From Stentor roeselii (lineage: Eukaryota > Ciliophora > Heterotrichea > Heterotrichida > Stentoridae): a stretch of DNA of 64,000 nucleotides. The DNA lies in NCBI GenBank assembly GCA_006503475.1, contig RSEH01000071.1, positions 62,001 to 126,000 on the forward strand, in the 5' to 3' direction. Each line of letters opens with the position of its first letter. The stretch's first letter is position 1. This document shows, in pieces, positions 9,774 through 18,930 of the stretch. The position numbers were made by a program, and so were the translations under genes. The notes beneath the pieces were generated by a model. That model was given only the letters and a program-made list of their open reading frames with translations, had not been told where the DNA came from and did not search any database.

Positions 9774-10214
9774 ATGGACAACTTGTTGGTCTTCGTAGCA
9801 GTCATCAGCAAGGACAACAAGCCGATAATTCTTCAGGAGTTTCGAAATAACACTGATATCACAATGCACTTTGTTGTTTATTCCTCTTTAGATATCATTG
9901 AAAGGAAAATCGGAGAAATAAGGGAAAGTGGCGAAATGACTAAAAACTTTTTAGGGTACCTTGGACCTGCCTTGCTTGGAGAAGGAGACTACGCACTTTA
10001 TGGCTGGCTTAGTTTTACTGGAGTCAAGTTTGTGGCAGTCCTTCGGGAGTTTTACGAGACTCGAAACGACGAGAAAATCAAACAATTGATGCAAGAACTG
10101 GAAAAACTTTATATTTCAACAGTTTCCAACCCTTTTCATGATGTTAAAGATTTCACATCTGCTAGATTCGTCGACCAACTGCAACAAAAAGCTCGAATGA
10201 TTTTAAAGACTTAA
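9774..10214 (+). CDS. TRAPPC2L: TRAPP complex subunit 2-like protein
   Basis: 146 residues, close to the usual 140 of TRAPPC2L. The start LLVFVAVISKDNKPI and the internal VYSSLDIIERKI, YALYGWLSFTGVKFVAVL and YISTVSNPFHD match the sedlin/TRAPPC2L longin-like fold along its length. The protein is a core subunit of the TRAPP tethering and Rab-GEF complexes acting at ER-Golgi and Golgi traffic. TRAPPC2 itself is the alternative; the opening pattern and the NPF..V segment fit TRAPPC2L better. It is followed 10 bp later by another plus-strand gene with its own AT-rich start context (TTATAATAAATG). The ORF is intronless. Confidence 0.85.
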   Translation: MDNLLVFVAVISKDNKPIILQEFRNNTDITMHFVVYSSLDIIERKIGEIRESGEMTKNFLGYLGPALLGEGDYALYGWLSFTGVKFVAVLREFYETRNDEKIKQLMQELEKLYISTVSNPFHDVKDFTSARFVDQLQQKARMILKT

Positions 10215-10224
10215 GTTATAATAA

Positions 10225-11040
10225 ATGACTGGATTCAAAGCTATCAGCTTTACTGAAGAAAAGGTGGGAAAACATATAAAAGCCTCGAAAAAAAAGTACT
10301 CCTGGCTTGCAATGATTGACCAAAATGAGCTCAGGGTCGAACTCTTTGTTTCGAAATTGTCACGAAAGGTAAAACTCTTCATTAATAAAGACCTGGTTCA
10401 CCATGGAAAACTTGGTAAAGGTCATTTGTTGCAGTTTAGCCAGGAGTACTTCGGCAGGCAGGTTCATGTTCTTCAGCAGGGGAAAATGTTTGACTTGCGC
10501 GTGGATAGTGTTTCTTTTCAGCATATTTTTCAGCAGAATAGGAATAAAGAGGAGTTTCGATATGAGTTTCAAAAAAATGACTTAAGGGATGAGGAACACC
10601 CAGATGTACCTGGGGAGACTCCTGCATTGCCTGTTGAAGAGAAATTGAAAAAAGCTTATAATCCTTTTGATGAACCTCAAGATGAGCAGAAGCCTTTTGA
10701 TGAACCTCAGAGGACTTATAATCCTTTTGATGAACTTTTTGAACAACCGAAACCTGTAAAGGAAAATAAAAATAAACAGAAACTTAAACCTTTCTCGATT
10801 AAACCACATGCTCCTGCTAGTAGTCAGCCTAAAGCGTTTGGAATCTTTCAACCTCCAGAACTTCAACCTGCTAAGACTAATCTTGATGGAAATTTGTTTG
10901 AAAATCCTTCGAAACCTGTCAATAAAGCTGAAGTACTCAAGTTTCCTGAAGCTGAAAACCCGTTTATGACTGGAAATTTTAATAATCGGGCTGGACCTCC
11001 CATGGGAAATCAGTTTTATACAGGGAATTACTATAAGTAA
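10225..11040 (+). CDS. NPF-motif protein with unrecognised N-terminal domain
   Basis: 271 residues. The first about 125 form a compact, strand-rich domain (KVKLFINKDLVHHGKL, YFGRQVHVLQQG) that I do not recognise. The rest is disordered and carries repeated YNPFDEPQ, KPFDEPQ, YNPFDELFE and ENPFMTGN segments. Asn-Pro-Phe tripeptides bind EH domains of endocytic adaptors (Eps15, EHD, intersectin), so a role in membrane traffic is a reasonable inference. A repeat of about 13 residues (NPFDEPQ..) appears three times near residues 143-170 and looks like local duplication. The gene ends 11 bp from the convergent pseudokinase gene. It could instead be a scaffold unrelated to endocytosis. Confidence 0.75.
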   Translation: MTGFKAISFTEEKVGKHIKASKKKYSWLAMIDQNELRVELFVSKLSRKVKLFINKDLVHHGKLGKGHLLQFSQEYFGRQVHVLQQGKMFDLRVDSVSFQHIFQQNRNKEEFRYEFQKNDLRDEEHPDVPGETPALPVEEKLKKAYNPFDEPQDEQKPFDEPQRTYNPFDELFEQPKPVKENKNKQKLKPFSIKPHAPASSQPKAFGIFQPPELQPAKTNLDGNLFENPSKPVNKAEVLKFPEAENPFMTGNFNNRAGPPMGNQFYTGNYYK

Positions 11041-11051
11041 GTTATCTATCA

Positions 11052-13727
11052 TTAAAGTTGGAAATCTGATTTTAATTTATGGAGTTCTCGGATGATCCAG
11101 TCGAAATCAGGCCTCATAGCAGGATCTTGTTGCCATGAAACCTCAATGATACTTTTCACAGGCTTAATTTCATTCAATTGTCCATCAAGTGGAGGTCGAA
11201 TCATTTCTTCAGCAACCATTCTCCAAACATCCTCCTCTCCATCAAACGGAATTTTCGCCGTAACAATTTCATACAACAAAAAAGCAAAAGAATAAACATC
11301 AGTACTAAACCCAACATTTTGCCCATTAAGCATTTCAGGAGACCTATAATAAAGTAAGCCACTCCTGATGCCCTGAGAAGCCGAGTTCTCAAAAACGGCC
11401 ATTCCGAATCCACCCACTCTAATTTTAACTTGTGAACATTGTAAAAAATCATTTTCAATCAAGATATTTTCACTGCAGAGTCCTCGATGAATAATTCCTT
11501 TTGAGTGAACAAATTTCATGGCTTCTGCGATTTGAATTGCGACTTCTAACTTTAATTTAAAAGACAATTCATATGAAGAGTTGTGGATAATTTTATGTAA
11601 AGTTCCACCTTTGTAGAAAGTATAAACAAGTGCATTTGGATCGGAATTTTCGTATTTCAAGAGTTTTACAATACTTTTATGTTTTAGTGATTCTAATATT
11701 TTTAACTCGTTTTCGAAGAGTGATGATGATAGAGGATGTGAAGAGTTGAAGATCTTTATAGCTACTTTTCCATACTCGTCAAAATTTTCAAATATCGAAT
11801 GTTCTGGTCTTGATGACATCAGTTTTAATTCTCCAAATTCAAAGGAGTCAAATATTTCAGTATCGCGAAAGTCTTCTTCTTGGTATATAGAGCTTGATGG
11901 CGATGTCATCATGAATTCGTCCCTCAAGCTCCTATTTTTAAAAAAATTCCTAAGATGTGTAGATTCATCACATTTTTTTCCGTCTTTTTTGTTTAAATCT
12001 GGAGAATTTTCCCTTTTTAGGTCTTTTTTTATCATAGAATTCCTGATTTCTTGATATTTTTTAACTTTTTCTATAAGAATCGAGTATTGGTTAAAGTTTA
12101 AAGTTTTTTCATATTTTTCATACTCCTCTGGAATAAAAGTCCCGAAAAGAAAAGAATTTTGATAAGTTTGACGTCTAACTTGATGCAAATCGTGAAAAAT
12201 TTTCAAATTTTGTCCAAATTTTTTCTTAACCGGTTCGAATTCTTTGAGAAGGCTTGAATTTTTCGTGGTGGATAAAATTTTTTCGAAGAATTCAGAGGAT
12301 TTCAATGATTCATCTATGCATAAAAACATTATCGCGCTTGACAAGACAGGAACAGTTTTAAGTGAACGAGCCAACAAGTCAAACAATTCATTCAGTCTTT
12401 TGAGGTAGCTGAAAATCACTGGCTTTTCCATTTCTTTGAAAATTTTCCAGTCTCCTGAAGATTCTGATTGTGTGTGCAGGTCTTCTTTGAAGTAAAGTAC
12501 TTGAAGCATTTGGATCATCAGCTCTCGATGAAGGCTCACTGTTGTTAGAAGTGGACTGTGACAGGCTTCTGTTAAATTGTTGAAGAATGAGGAATAGTTT
12601 GACCAGTGCTTTAATATTCTTGATATTGGATCGAAAAGGTATGGGACTCCGCTGCAGTAGAAGTAAAAGAGGAAGGCTTGGATTTTTAGGAGTACTAGAG
12701 GCTTTGATTTGAACTCGGATTGTTGGAAGATTAATGAGAGGTCGGAAAGTTTGCTTTGGTCTTGAATTAGGGATTGGATGGCACGGTGGAGGAAAGGGAA
12801 ATCTATCAGGTCAGAGTTTTCATATAGTAGAGACTTGCATATGACATTAAAGTCATCAATATAATAAACATTTAACTGAGATTCAAAATTTACTGTTAAT
12901 ATTCTCTTTATTTTCATATTCAATTGACTAAGAATACCTAAAATTTCAACAACATCAGCTCGCAGTAAAGGATTTTTTTCATTCATTCTCCTTACAATTA
13001 ATTTCCAATAATTTCCAATGCAGTTTTCAGAAAGTGTAAACTGGTTGATTTCATTAGAATAATGTTCAAAGTTTTCATAAGGACTGATGTTCTTAAGTAT
13101 CTGTTTTAGCATAACTCCAAGTATAAAAATATCTGCACTAGCTTTGTATATCGGTTTATTACGATTGTTTTCGAATTCAGGAGGAAGAATCTGTGGCTTA
13201 TTAAGTAAATCAGCTTGTTTTGAGTAGTTTTTGTCTGAAAGGCAAACTGCTTCGTGAAATCCTCCTATTAAAATATTATTCTTTTTGTCGACAAAGATTG
13301 AATTTTCATCTATGTTTAAGTGGAAAATTTCGCTTTTGTGAATGCTGTCAAGGGCGATTAAGATTTTAGTAAAAAATAAGCCGAGAATTTCTTCTTCTAT
13401 CCTGTTTGATTTGATGTATTTGCCAAGGGTGAAGTGAGTAGGATATTCATAAATCAATAAGTTGTATAATTCACAATGTTGAGTACTTTTCGGGTTTAGG
13501 ATAAACTTTGATTCTTGCAACTTTTCTAATATCGCGCATTCCCTGAAATATTGATCATTATTAAGCAATAGCTTAAGTAAATAGATATCTGAATCCCTTC
13601 CTGATTGTAAGTCCTGAACTTTGTAAAAATAAATCGAATCTAACCTTTTTAATTCTTCCAATACCTCATATACATTATCTCCGACTCTTATGGTACTTCC
13701 TTGATTTAAAAGACTATCTGAAAACAT
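11052..13727 (-). CDS. Double pseudokinase
   Basis: 891 residues with two protein-kinase folds separated by a helical region (about 265-640). In the N-terminal fold the HRD motif is HLN (136-138) and DFG is GFH (156-158). In the C-terminal fold, VAIK and the SPE motif (YRSPEM) are present, but HRD is HRG (747-749) and DFG is GFG (773-775). Both domains thus lack the catalytic-base Asp and the Mg-binding Asp, so phosphotransfer is very unlikely in either. The C-terminal fold is tyrosine-kinase-like in style (SFAFLLYEIVTAKIPF, RPDFDWIIREL). A scaffold or regulator role is inferred. The frame is uninterrupted and long, so it is not a decaying gene. It converges on the NPF gene with 11 bp between stop codons. 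Confidence 0.88.
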   Translation of the reverse strand: MFSDSLLNQGSTIRVGDNVYEVLEELKRLDSIYFYKVQDLQSGRDSDIYLLKLLLNNDQYFRECAILEKLQESKFILNPKSTQHCELYNLLIYEYPTHFTLGKYIKSNRIEEEILGLFFTKILIALDSIHKSEIFHLNIDENSIFVDKKNNILIGGFHEAVCLSDKNYSKQADLLNKPQILPPEFENNRNKPIYKASADIFILGVMLKQILKNISPYENFEHYSNEINQFTLSENCIGNYWKLIVRRMNEKNPLLRADVVEILGILSQLNMKIKRILTVNFESQLNVYYIDDFNVICKSLLYENSDLIDFPFLHRAIQSLIQDQSKLSDLSLIFQQSEFKSKPLVLLKIQAFLFYFYCSGVPYLFDPISRILKHWSNYSSFFNNLTEACHSPLLTTVSLHRELMIQMLQVLYFKEDLHTQSESSGDWKIFKEMEKPVIFSYLKRLNELFDLLARSLKTVPVLSSAIMFLCIDESLKSSEFFEKILSTTKNSSLLKEFEPVKKKFGQNLKIFHDLHQVRRQTYQNSFLFGTFIPEEYEKYEKTLNFNQYSILIEKVKKYQEIRNSMIKKDLKRENSPDLNKKDGKKCDESTHLRNFFKNRSLRDEFMMTSPSSSIYQEEDFRDTEIFDSFEFGELKLMSSRPEHSIFENFDEYGKVAIKIFNSSHPLSSSLFENELKILESLKHKSIVKLLKYENSDPNALVYTFYKGGTLHKIIHNSSYELSFKLKLEVAIQIAEAMKFVHSKGIIHRGLCSENILIENDFLQCSQVKIRVGGFGMAVFENSASQGIRSGLLYYRSPEMLNGQNVGFSTDVYSFAFLLYEIVTAKIPFDGEEDVWRMVAEEMIRPPLDGQLNEIKPVKSIIEVSWQQDPAMRPDFDWIIRELHKLKSDFQL

Positions 13728-13917
13728 TTATTTAGTAGATTCAAAAAATATTATTTTTATAGATCATTTAATTCAATATTCTTCGTTCAGATCTTTAGAA
13801 ATTTTCAAATATTCTATATTTAGAGATGAATTATTTAGTTTATGAATCATATAACTATGAAGCTACAATATTCTTTTACAAATTTCTGAGATATAAAAGT
13901 GATTCCATAATAATTTC

Positions 13918-14934
13918 ATGGAAAATATGATAGATGTTGGATTCTCTGCGAGATATAAAAACGAATATGGGAAATTATTTACTGGAGTAAATAAGCAAGA
14001 TAGAAGAGTTTCCTTTTCCACGATTTCGAACATCTTGAGATTATATTTTAAAATCCCTGACCTTCCTATCGTAATCAAGCTAAATAAAAAATACTACTCA
14101 ACCAATTTCAAATGGCCAGATGATTACAAAGTCTTAAAAAACGAGATCCAAGTCTGGCACCAAATCGAAAGTTCAGTAGAAGATTCAGCAAACTCATCAT
14201 TTTACTTGCCACATCTATTCAAACTACAAAGGCCCGACGGAAAAATCAACTGTTTAGGTCTTTTTATCTCTCCCAAGGTGTGCCTGATTCCAAAAAGCAA
14301 AAAATTTAGCGACGAAGACATAGAAAAACTAAAAAACTATAAAATAGTTTTCTTTCAGAAACAAGACAATTTCTCTGATGTGGACCAAGAGTTCAACTTG
14401 ACAGATTTAAACATTGTAAAAGTTTTAGGCGATAAAAGAGAAGATAATCCTTTCTTTATCATTCAATTTCACAGAGGTATCGACAGGTGGGCACCTGTTA
14501 AGCCTTCGAATAAGACAAGGATCAGAGGAAATATCGTCTTTTTCAATAAAGAGACTCAAATGCTCTGCAGTGAAAGAACGACTTATGTGGAGGCTGATGG
14601 TCTTAACACGATTTTTTATAGGACTGAAAATAATAATATGCTTCCAGGTGCGATTTTTGTTAAGGATAATTCTGAAATCATTGGAATTTTCACTGGGGTC
14701 AACTCTGAGCAGGGAGGTGGAAAGCATTTCGCTCAAATAGACCAGATTTATAAATGGATTTCAGATTTACTTAAAGAAGCTTTACAAAACAACGATCGAG
14801 AAACTAGAAACTTTCTTTTAGATATTTATGGTGTTGAAGTAGTCATTCCTGAAATTCTAGAAGTTTTAAAGAAATTAATGCCAGTGAAACCTCGTGCTAT
14901 TGAAGTTTTCAACCCATTACACGGTGCATTTTAA
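13918..14934 (+). CDS. Protease-like fold protein, paralogue A
   Basis: 338 residues, clearly paralogous to the product at 15717-16703 along its length. Residues 1-75 look like a small ubiquitin-like or adaptor domain (FSTISNILRLYFKIPDLPIVIKL). The rest resembles a trypsin-like beta-barrel: an early strand GLFISPKVCLIPKS and a late LPGAIFVKDNSEIIGIFTG that mimics the GxSGxPhh..G.hhGhhxG pattern of trypsin-like proteases. The nucleophilic Ser is not present at the expected place. The fold is my inference and an inactive protease relative is the best guess. The paralogue pair flanks a lipidated EF-hand gene. The start at 13918 is the first ATG. Confidence 0.7.
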   Translation: MENMIDVGFSARYKNEYGKLFTGVNKQDRRVSFSTISNILRLYFKIPDLPIVIKLNKKYYSTNFKWPDDYKVLKNEIQVWHQIESSVEDSANSSFYLPHLFKLQRPDGKINCLGLFISPKVCLIPKSKKFSDEDIEKLKNYKIVFFQKQDNFSDVDQEFNLTDLNIVKVLGDKREDNPFFIIQFHRGIDRWAPVKPSNKTRIRGNIVFFNKETQMLCSERTTYVEADGLNTIFYRTENNNMLPGAIFVKDNSEIIGIFTGVNSEQGGGKHFAQIDQIYKWISDLLKEALQNNDRETRNFLLDIYGVEVVIPEILEVLKKLMPVKPRAIEVFNPLHGAF

Positions 14935-15051
14935 CAGAAAAATTTTAGCATTAAGTCTAATAACCCTAAACACTTATTAAACATTCTTTTAGGTGCTTTT
15001 ATGAATTATCTCAAAGATCTCTCTTTATTCTTACTTCCATATAATACTTCC

Positions 15052-15684
15052 ATGGGCTGTCTAAACGCAAGGGAGCATCTTTCATCTGAAGAAATAAAGA
15101 TAGTCTCCATGGAAAGTCAGCTTGAATACTACAAAAACAGCTGCACACTTATCGACTCAGTCCACCGAAAATACTCAACCGATGGACTGATTAACGAAGA
15201 ACAATGGAAAGACATCAGAGACTTCCTGCAATTCCGAGTCACTAACACCTTGACTTGCCTAAAAATTGAGTCTTTTTATGAATCTTTGAAAGAATCGAAT
15301 AAGTTTAAACTTTCAAAGATGGCCCTTCTAGGAATTCTTCTGGGGCATGGCATTCCTCGTCAAAAGGCGAGACTTTTATTTGAATTGTATGATCCTGGGT
15401 GTAAGGGGTTGCTCAGCCTTATGGAATTACAAGTAGTTTTTAATGATATACATGAAATCTGTGTGCAGAAACTGGTTAAACTTGCAGATTATGAAACTGG
15501 TGATTTCGTTGAACTATTAAATCAGGGTTTTGAAAAGAAAAAAGAGGGATTGTTTTATGAGTTTATGAAGGGTGAAGAAAAGGTTAGTAGGGAAAAATTT
15601 ATTAGGTGCTTTGAAAGTAAATATCCTGGATTGCTCAACCCTCATGGTTTTAGAAAGTTTTGTGGGCTTAGTAGTTATCATTAA
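15052..15684 (+). CDS. EF-hand-like protein with N-terminal lipidation signal
   Basis: 210 residues counted from the ATG at 15052. An in-frame ATG at 15001 would add 17 residues, but the downstream start gives MGCLNAR, a typical N-myristoylation plus palmitoylation signal. I therefore prefer 15052. The fold is helical, with one recognisable EF-hand near residues 108-145 (LLFELYDPGCKGLLSLMEL), whose loop keeps Asp at 1, Gly at 6 and Glu at 12. Other sites are degenerate. The likely role is a membrane-tethered Ca2+ sensor of unknown partner. It lies between the two protease-like paralogues on the same strand, 33 bp before the second, which may reflect a shared pathway or only tandem duplication around it. 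Confidence 0.75.
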   Translation: MGCLNAREHLSSEEIKIVSMESQLEYYKNSCTLIDSVHRKYSTDGLINEEQWKDIRDFLQFRVTNTLTCLKIESFYESLKESNKFKLSKMALLGILLGHGIPRQKARLLFELYDPGCKGLLSLMELQVVFNDIHEICVQKLVKLADYETGDFVELLNQGFEKKKEGLFYEFMKGEEKVSREKFIRCFESKYPGLLNPHGFRKFCGLSSYH

Positions 15685-15716
15685 GATATCTTTTATTCTA
15701 ATTAGAAATTCTAATC

Positions 15717-16703
15717 ATGGGAAACTCCATCAAGATAACAGCCAGCTACGAAAACCAAAAAGAAGTTCTAGCCACCAGAGAGCTCGGTTCATTTGAAGCC
15801 ATAACAGACTACATCAAGAGTTTATTTCAAATCGATCCTTCAACCCCGATCGTTATCAAGCTAGACAACGCCTACCATTCAACAGCATACACCTGGCCGA
15901 GAGAGTTTAAATCATCAGAGCTAGATTTCCAAATCTGGAACCAAATAGAAAGATCTGTGAGAGACTCTGAGAACACTTCAAACCTACTCGATCATATCTT
16001 TAAAATTCAAAGAAACGACGGTAAAATCCTAAGTTTAGGAGTCTTTATCTCTCCAAACGTCTGCATTATTCCTAAAAAAAGCCTGATAAACAACGAAGAA
16101 ATTAATCTTTCCAACAAAAGACTTGTTTTTTTCACAAATCAAGACGATTTTAAAGATCGTGAAGCTGAATATTTCCTGAATAACGAGGAAAATGTTGCTA
16201 AAATCATTGGAGAACATCCTTCAAATCAACATTTTATCATGATGCAGTTTAAAAGGTCGATCAGCAGATGGAGTCTCAATTTGCCTGAAAGAACTGATCG
16301 AATTAGAGGACATGTTATCTTTTTTAATAGCAAGACACAAATGCTTTCAAGTGAAAGGACTGCCTATCAGAACATCGCTCAATATGGAACTTTTTCTATG
16401 AGCAATGTTAAGGAAGAATGGCTACCTGGAGCGATTTTTGTTAGTGAAAAGTCAGAAATTATCGGAATTTATACTGGAGCTATTGGACAACTTTTCATAC
16501 AAACAAAAGAAATTTTAAAGGAAATCTCGAATTCCTTGAAAAAATCGATTGAGGAGGATCAAAGAGAGATCAGGGACATGATTCTTGATATTAATGGAGT
16601 TGAACTTGCTATTCCTGAAATTTCATCAGTTTTACAGAATCTTTTACCGTTTAATATGCAGAGAGTCGAAATATATAACCCTTTAAGTAGTCTTTTTCAA
16701 TGA
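15717..16703 (+). CDS. Protease-like fold protein, paralogue B
   Basis: 328 residues, co-linear with the product at 13918-14934. Shared landmarks are PIVIKL, QIWNQIE, LFKIQR/IFKIQR, GVFISPNVCIIPKK, TQMLSSERTAY and LPGAIFVSEKSEIIGIYTG. This copy begins MGNSIKIT, a probable N-myristoylation signal that paralogue A lacks, so the two may sit in different compartments. The trypsin-like reading of the C-terminal half is inferred from strand order, and no catalytic triad can be seen. The gene ends with TGA, in support of the standard code. Function is unknown. Confidence 0.7.
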   Translation: MGNSIKITASYENQKEVLATRELGSFEAITDYIKSLFQIDPSTPIVIKLDNAYHSTAYTWPREFKSSELDFQIWNQIERSVRDSENTSNLLDHIFKIQRNDGKILSLGVFISPNVCIIPKKSLINNEEINLSNKRLVFFTNQDDFKDREAEYFLNNEENVAKIIGEHPSNQHFIMMQFKRSISRWSLNLPERTDRIRGHVIFFNSKTQMLSSERTAYQNIAQYGTFSMSNVKEEWLPGAIFVSEKSEIIGIYTGAIGQLFIQTKEILKEISNSLKKSIEEDQREIRDMILDINGVELAIPEISSVLQNLLPFNMQRVEIYNPLSSLFQ

Positions 16704-16815
16704 ATTGATTAAAAGTTGTGGATTAGAAAGTTTTAATAAAGATAATGTGTTAAGGTTTCACTGATCCTCAATCAACTTAAAACATTTAAACTCTAAGATC
16801 CAAAAGTTCCTATAA

Positions 16816-17847
16816 ATGGAAGATAGTTATGACAAGACCACAATGGCACTTTTAGGAGGTGCATTAATATCGTTATCATCAAGTCTAAACTACATGATTT
16901 ACGGTAAGATCACAGGTCTAAGCGGATACTTATTCAATGCAATATCAGGCCGACCAGAGAGTCTCTACAAAATTCGAGTTTGTTTCTTGGTCGGTCTAGT
17001 CTCAGTCGTTGATTTCTGCAACTGGGGGCTAGGCGGTTCTCTTTTAGGTCGCAAAGTAATATCTTCACCAGAGAAAGGCAATTTTATCCTCATGGCTCTT
17101 GGAGCGTTTTTAGTAGGTCTGGGTGTTAGATGTGGAGGAGGATGTACAAGTGGTCATGGAGTCTGTGGAATTCCAAGACTTTCAATAAGATCCTTCATCG
17201 CAGTTCCTACTTTCATGCTTTTCGGTATCCTGACAGCGACATTCGGAGAAAGACTTTTCGATTACTTCCCTTACTACGAACTCGACTTAAGTTCTTTTCC
17301 CTCATTTTTCAATTACTTGCCAAGAATAGTCCTAAGTATTTACCAGCTGCTTTCATTAAAGTTCATTTTTTCATCTTTATTCTCAAGCCAAGATCTTCAC
17401 TTAAAGCTAGCTCCTCTTTTTAACTTCTTCTGTGGACTTATCTTCGGACTGGGCTTGTTGGTTTCAGGGATGACAAGTCGAAAAAACATTTTAAGCTTTT
17501 TAAAATTCGACTCAAAGTGGGACATTAGTTTACTTTATGTGATGTTCTCTGCTGTAGGGCTGAACTTTCTGCCCTTTCAGATGACTATGGCGAAAAAACA
17601 AGGATTTACTCCAGGAAACTTGGACCTTCCTTCAAATCAAGTTGACTGGATGGTCCTTGTTGGCCCTGCCTTGTTCGGCATCGGGTGGGGCGTGACAGGC
17701 TTTTGTCCTGGGCCGGCTTTAGCAAATTTGACGGTGCTTCCAACAGCTCTGCCTTTGGTCTTGATGATCTTCTTGGGTCAGTACACTTTCGACACTACTT
17801 ATGACTTAGCAAGATCTTTACAGTATGAAAAAGATAAGAAAAGCTAG
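16816..17847 (+). CDS. YeeE/YedE-family transporter, tandem copy 1
   Basis: 343 residues with about nine membrane helices. The two family signatures are CGGGCTSGHGVCGIPR (about 106-121) and FGIGWGVTGFCPGPAL (about 287-302), each bearing the Cys that bacterial thiosulfate transporters (TsuA/YeeE) use in the transport path. Uptake of thiosulfate or another sulfur compound is the family expectation; the substrate here is inferred. The start ATG at 16816 follows TCCTATAAATG. The gene is followed 9 bp later by a paralogue on the same strand. The family is mainly prokaryotic, so an old transfer into protists is possible, but start context and layout are like those of the neighbours. Confidence 0.9.
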   Translation: MEDSYDKTTMALLGGALISLSSSLNYMIYGKITGLSGYLFNAISGRPESLYKIRVCFLVGLVSVVDFCNWGLGGSLLGRKVISSPEKGNFILMALGAFLVGLGVRCGGGCTSGHGVCGIPRLSIRSFIAVPTFMLFGILTATFGERLFDYFPYYELDLSSFPSFFNYLPRIVLSIYQLLSLKFIFSSLFSSQDLHLKLAPLFNFFCGLIFGLGLLVSGMTSRKNILSFLKFDSKWDISLLYVMFSAVGLNFLPFQMTMAKKQGFTPGNLDLPSNQVDWMVLVGPALFGIGWGVTGFCPGPALANLTVLPTALPLVLMIFLGQYTFDTTYDLARSLQYEKDKKS

Positions 17848-17856
17848 TTATTATAA

Positions 17857-18906
17857 ATGGTCCAAAATCTTGATATCAAAATTTATCTCGCATTGATCGG
17901 AGGAGCTTTAATTGGACTTTCAGCTTCTTTGAACTATATTTTTTTAGGAAAAATCACTGGACTCAGTGGAATGCTTTTTAAAGTTTTATCGATGAAGATT
18001 GATGAAATTTATGTGCAAAAACTTTGCTTTTTAGTTGCAATGGTCAGCTTTGTTCAAGGATTTCAGTTTGGTTTTGGAAGGTTTTTATTTGGTGAACAGG
18101 TTTTAGATGATGAACCTGAGTTTAACCCTGTTCTTGTCACTTTAGGAGCTTTACTTGTTGGGATTGGTGTCAGGTGGGCTGGCGGCTGTACCAGTGGTCA
18201 CGGAGTTTGCGGAATTCCCAGGCTTTCTAAGAGGTCCTTCATTGCAGTTCCTGTTTTCATGGTTACTGGAATCCTGACAGCGACAGGTCTTTCCTATTTT
18301 CCAGTCCTTCCTCCAACGATTCAAATTTCAGAGTCCTTTAAATCGAACTTTTATAATTATTTCACTTTCAGCTTACTTGCTTTGGCTCAGTTGGCAGCAG
18401 TGTTCGGAATGGCTTATACCATGCTTAAATCTGAAGGAATTCTTCAAAAGACACTTCCTGTATTTTACTCTTGCACTGGAGCCTTGTTCGGAGCAGGTCT
18501 CCTAATTTCTGGAATGTGCAGCAGGTTAAAAATTTTAAGCTTTTTGACTGTGAATGGTAATTGGGACCCAAGTCTGGCCTTTGTCATGGCTGCCGCTGTT
18601 GGTATCAACTTCGTGACTTTTCAACTGGTCATTAGAAGAGGGTCTGCAGTTTTCAGTGAAGAAGTTGACTTGCCTGATACTTTCATCGATAAAGGAGTGT
18701 TTTTAGGTTCTGGACTCTTTGGAATCGGCTGGGGAATCACTGGGTTTTGCCCTGGTCCAGCTTTAACAAATATAGCTGCTCTTACATTTGCTTTTCCTAT
18801 TGTTTTGATTATATTTGCGGGGCAGGGTCTTCATGATTTCATTGATGAGAAGATGAGTAACTATGAGTCTGTTGATCAGAAAGTTCCTTTGATTGTTAGG
18901 AACTAG
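17857..18906 (+). CDS. YeeE/YedE-family transporter, tandem copy 2
   Basis: 349 residues with the same motifs as copy 1: WAGGCTSGHGVCGIPR (about 107-122) and FGIGWGITGFCPGPAL (about 288-303). Copy 1 has CGGGC where this copy has WAGGC, so one of three Cys differs between the two. Both keep the Cys of CTSGHG, of GVCG and of FCPG. Tandem duplication with divergence is clear. The likely role is sulfur-compound import across a plasma or vacuolar membrane. The start context is GTTATTATAAATG and the stop is TAG. Confidence 0.9.
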   Translation: MVQNLDIKIYLALIGGALIGLSASLNYIFLGKITGLSGMLFKVLSMKIDEIYVQKLCFLVAMVSFVQGFQFGFGRFLFGEQVLDDEPEFNPVLVTLGALLVGIGVRWAGGCTSGHGVCGIPRLSKRSFIAVPVFMVTGILTATGLSYFPVLPPTIQISESFKSNFYNYFTFSLLALAQLAAVFGMAYTMLKSEGILQKTLPVFYSCTGALFGAGLLISGMCSRLKILSFLTVNGNWDPSLAFVMAAAVGINFVTFQLVIRRGSAVFSEEVDLPDTFIDKGVFLGSGLFGIGWGITGFCPGPALTNIAALTFAFPIVLIIFAGQGLHDFIDEKMSNYESVDQKVPLIVRN

Positions 18907-18930
18907 GAAAGATATTAGATTTAGTTTATA

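Noticed and set aside
10582-11052. Minus-strand frame of 156 codons
   Set aside because: Phe/Arg/Ser-rich antisense of the NPF gene's biased region, with no domain.
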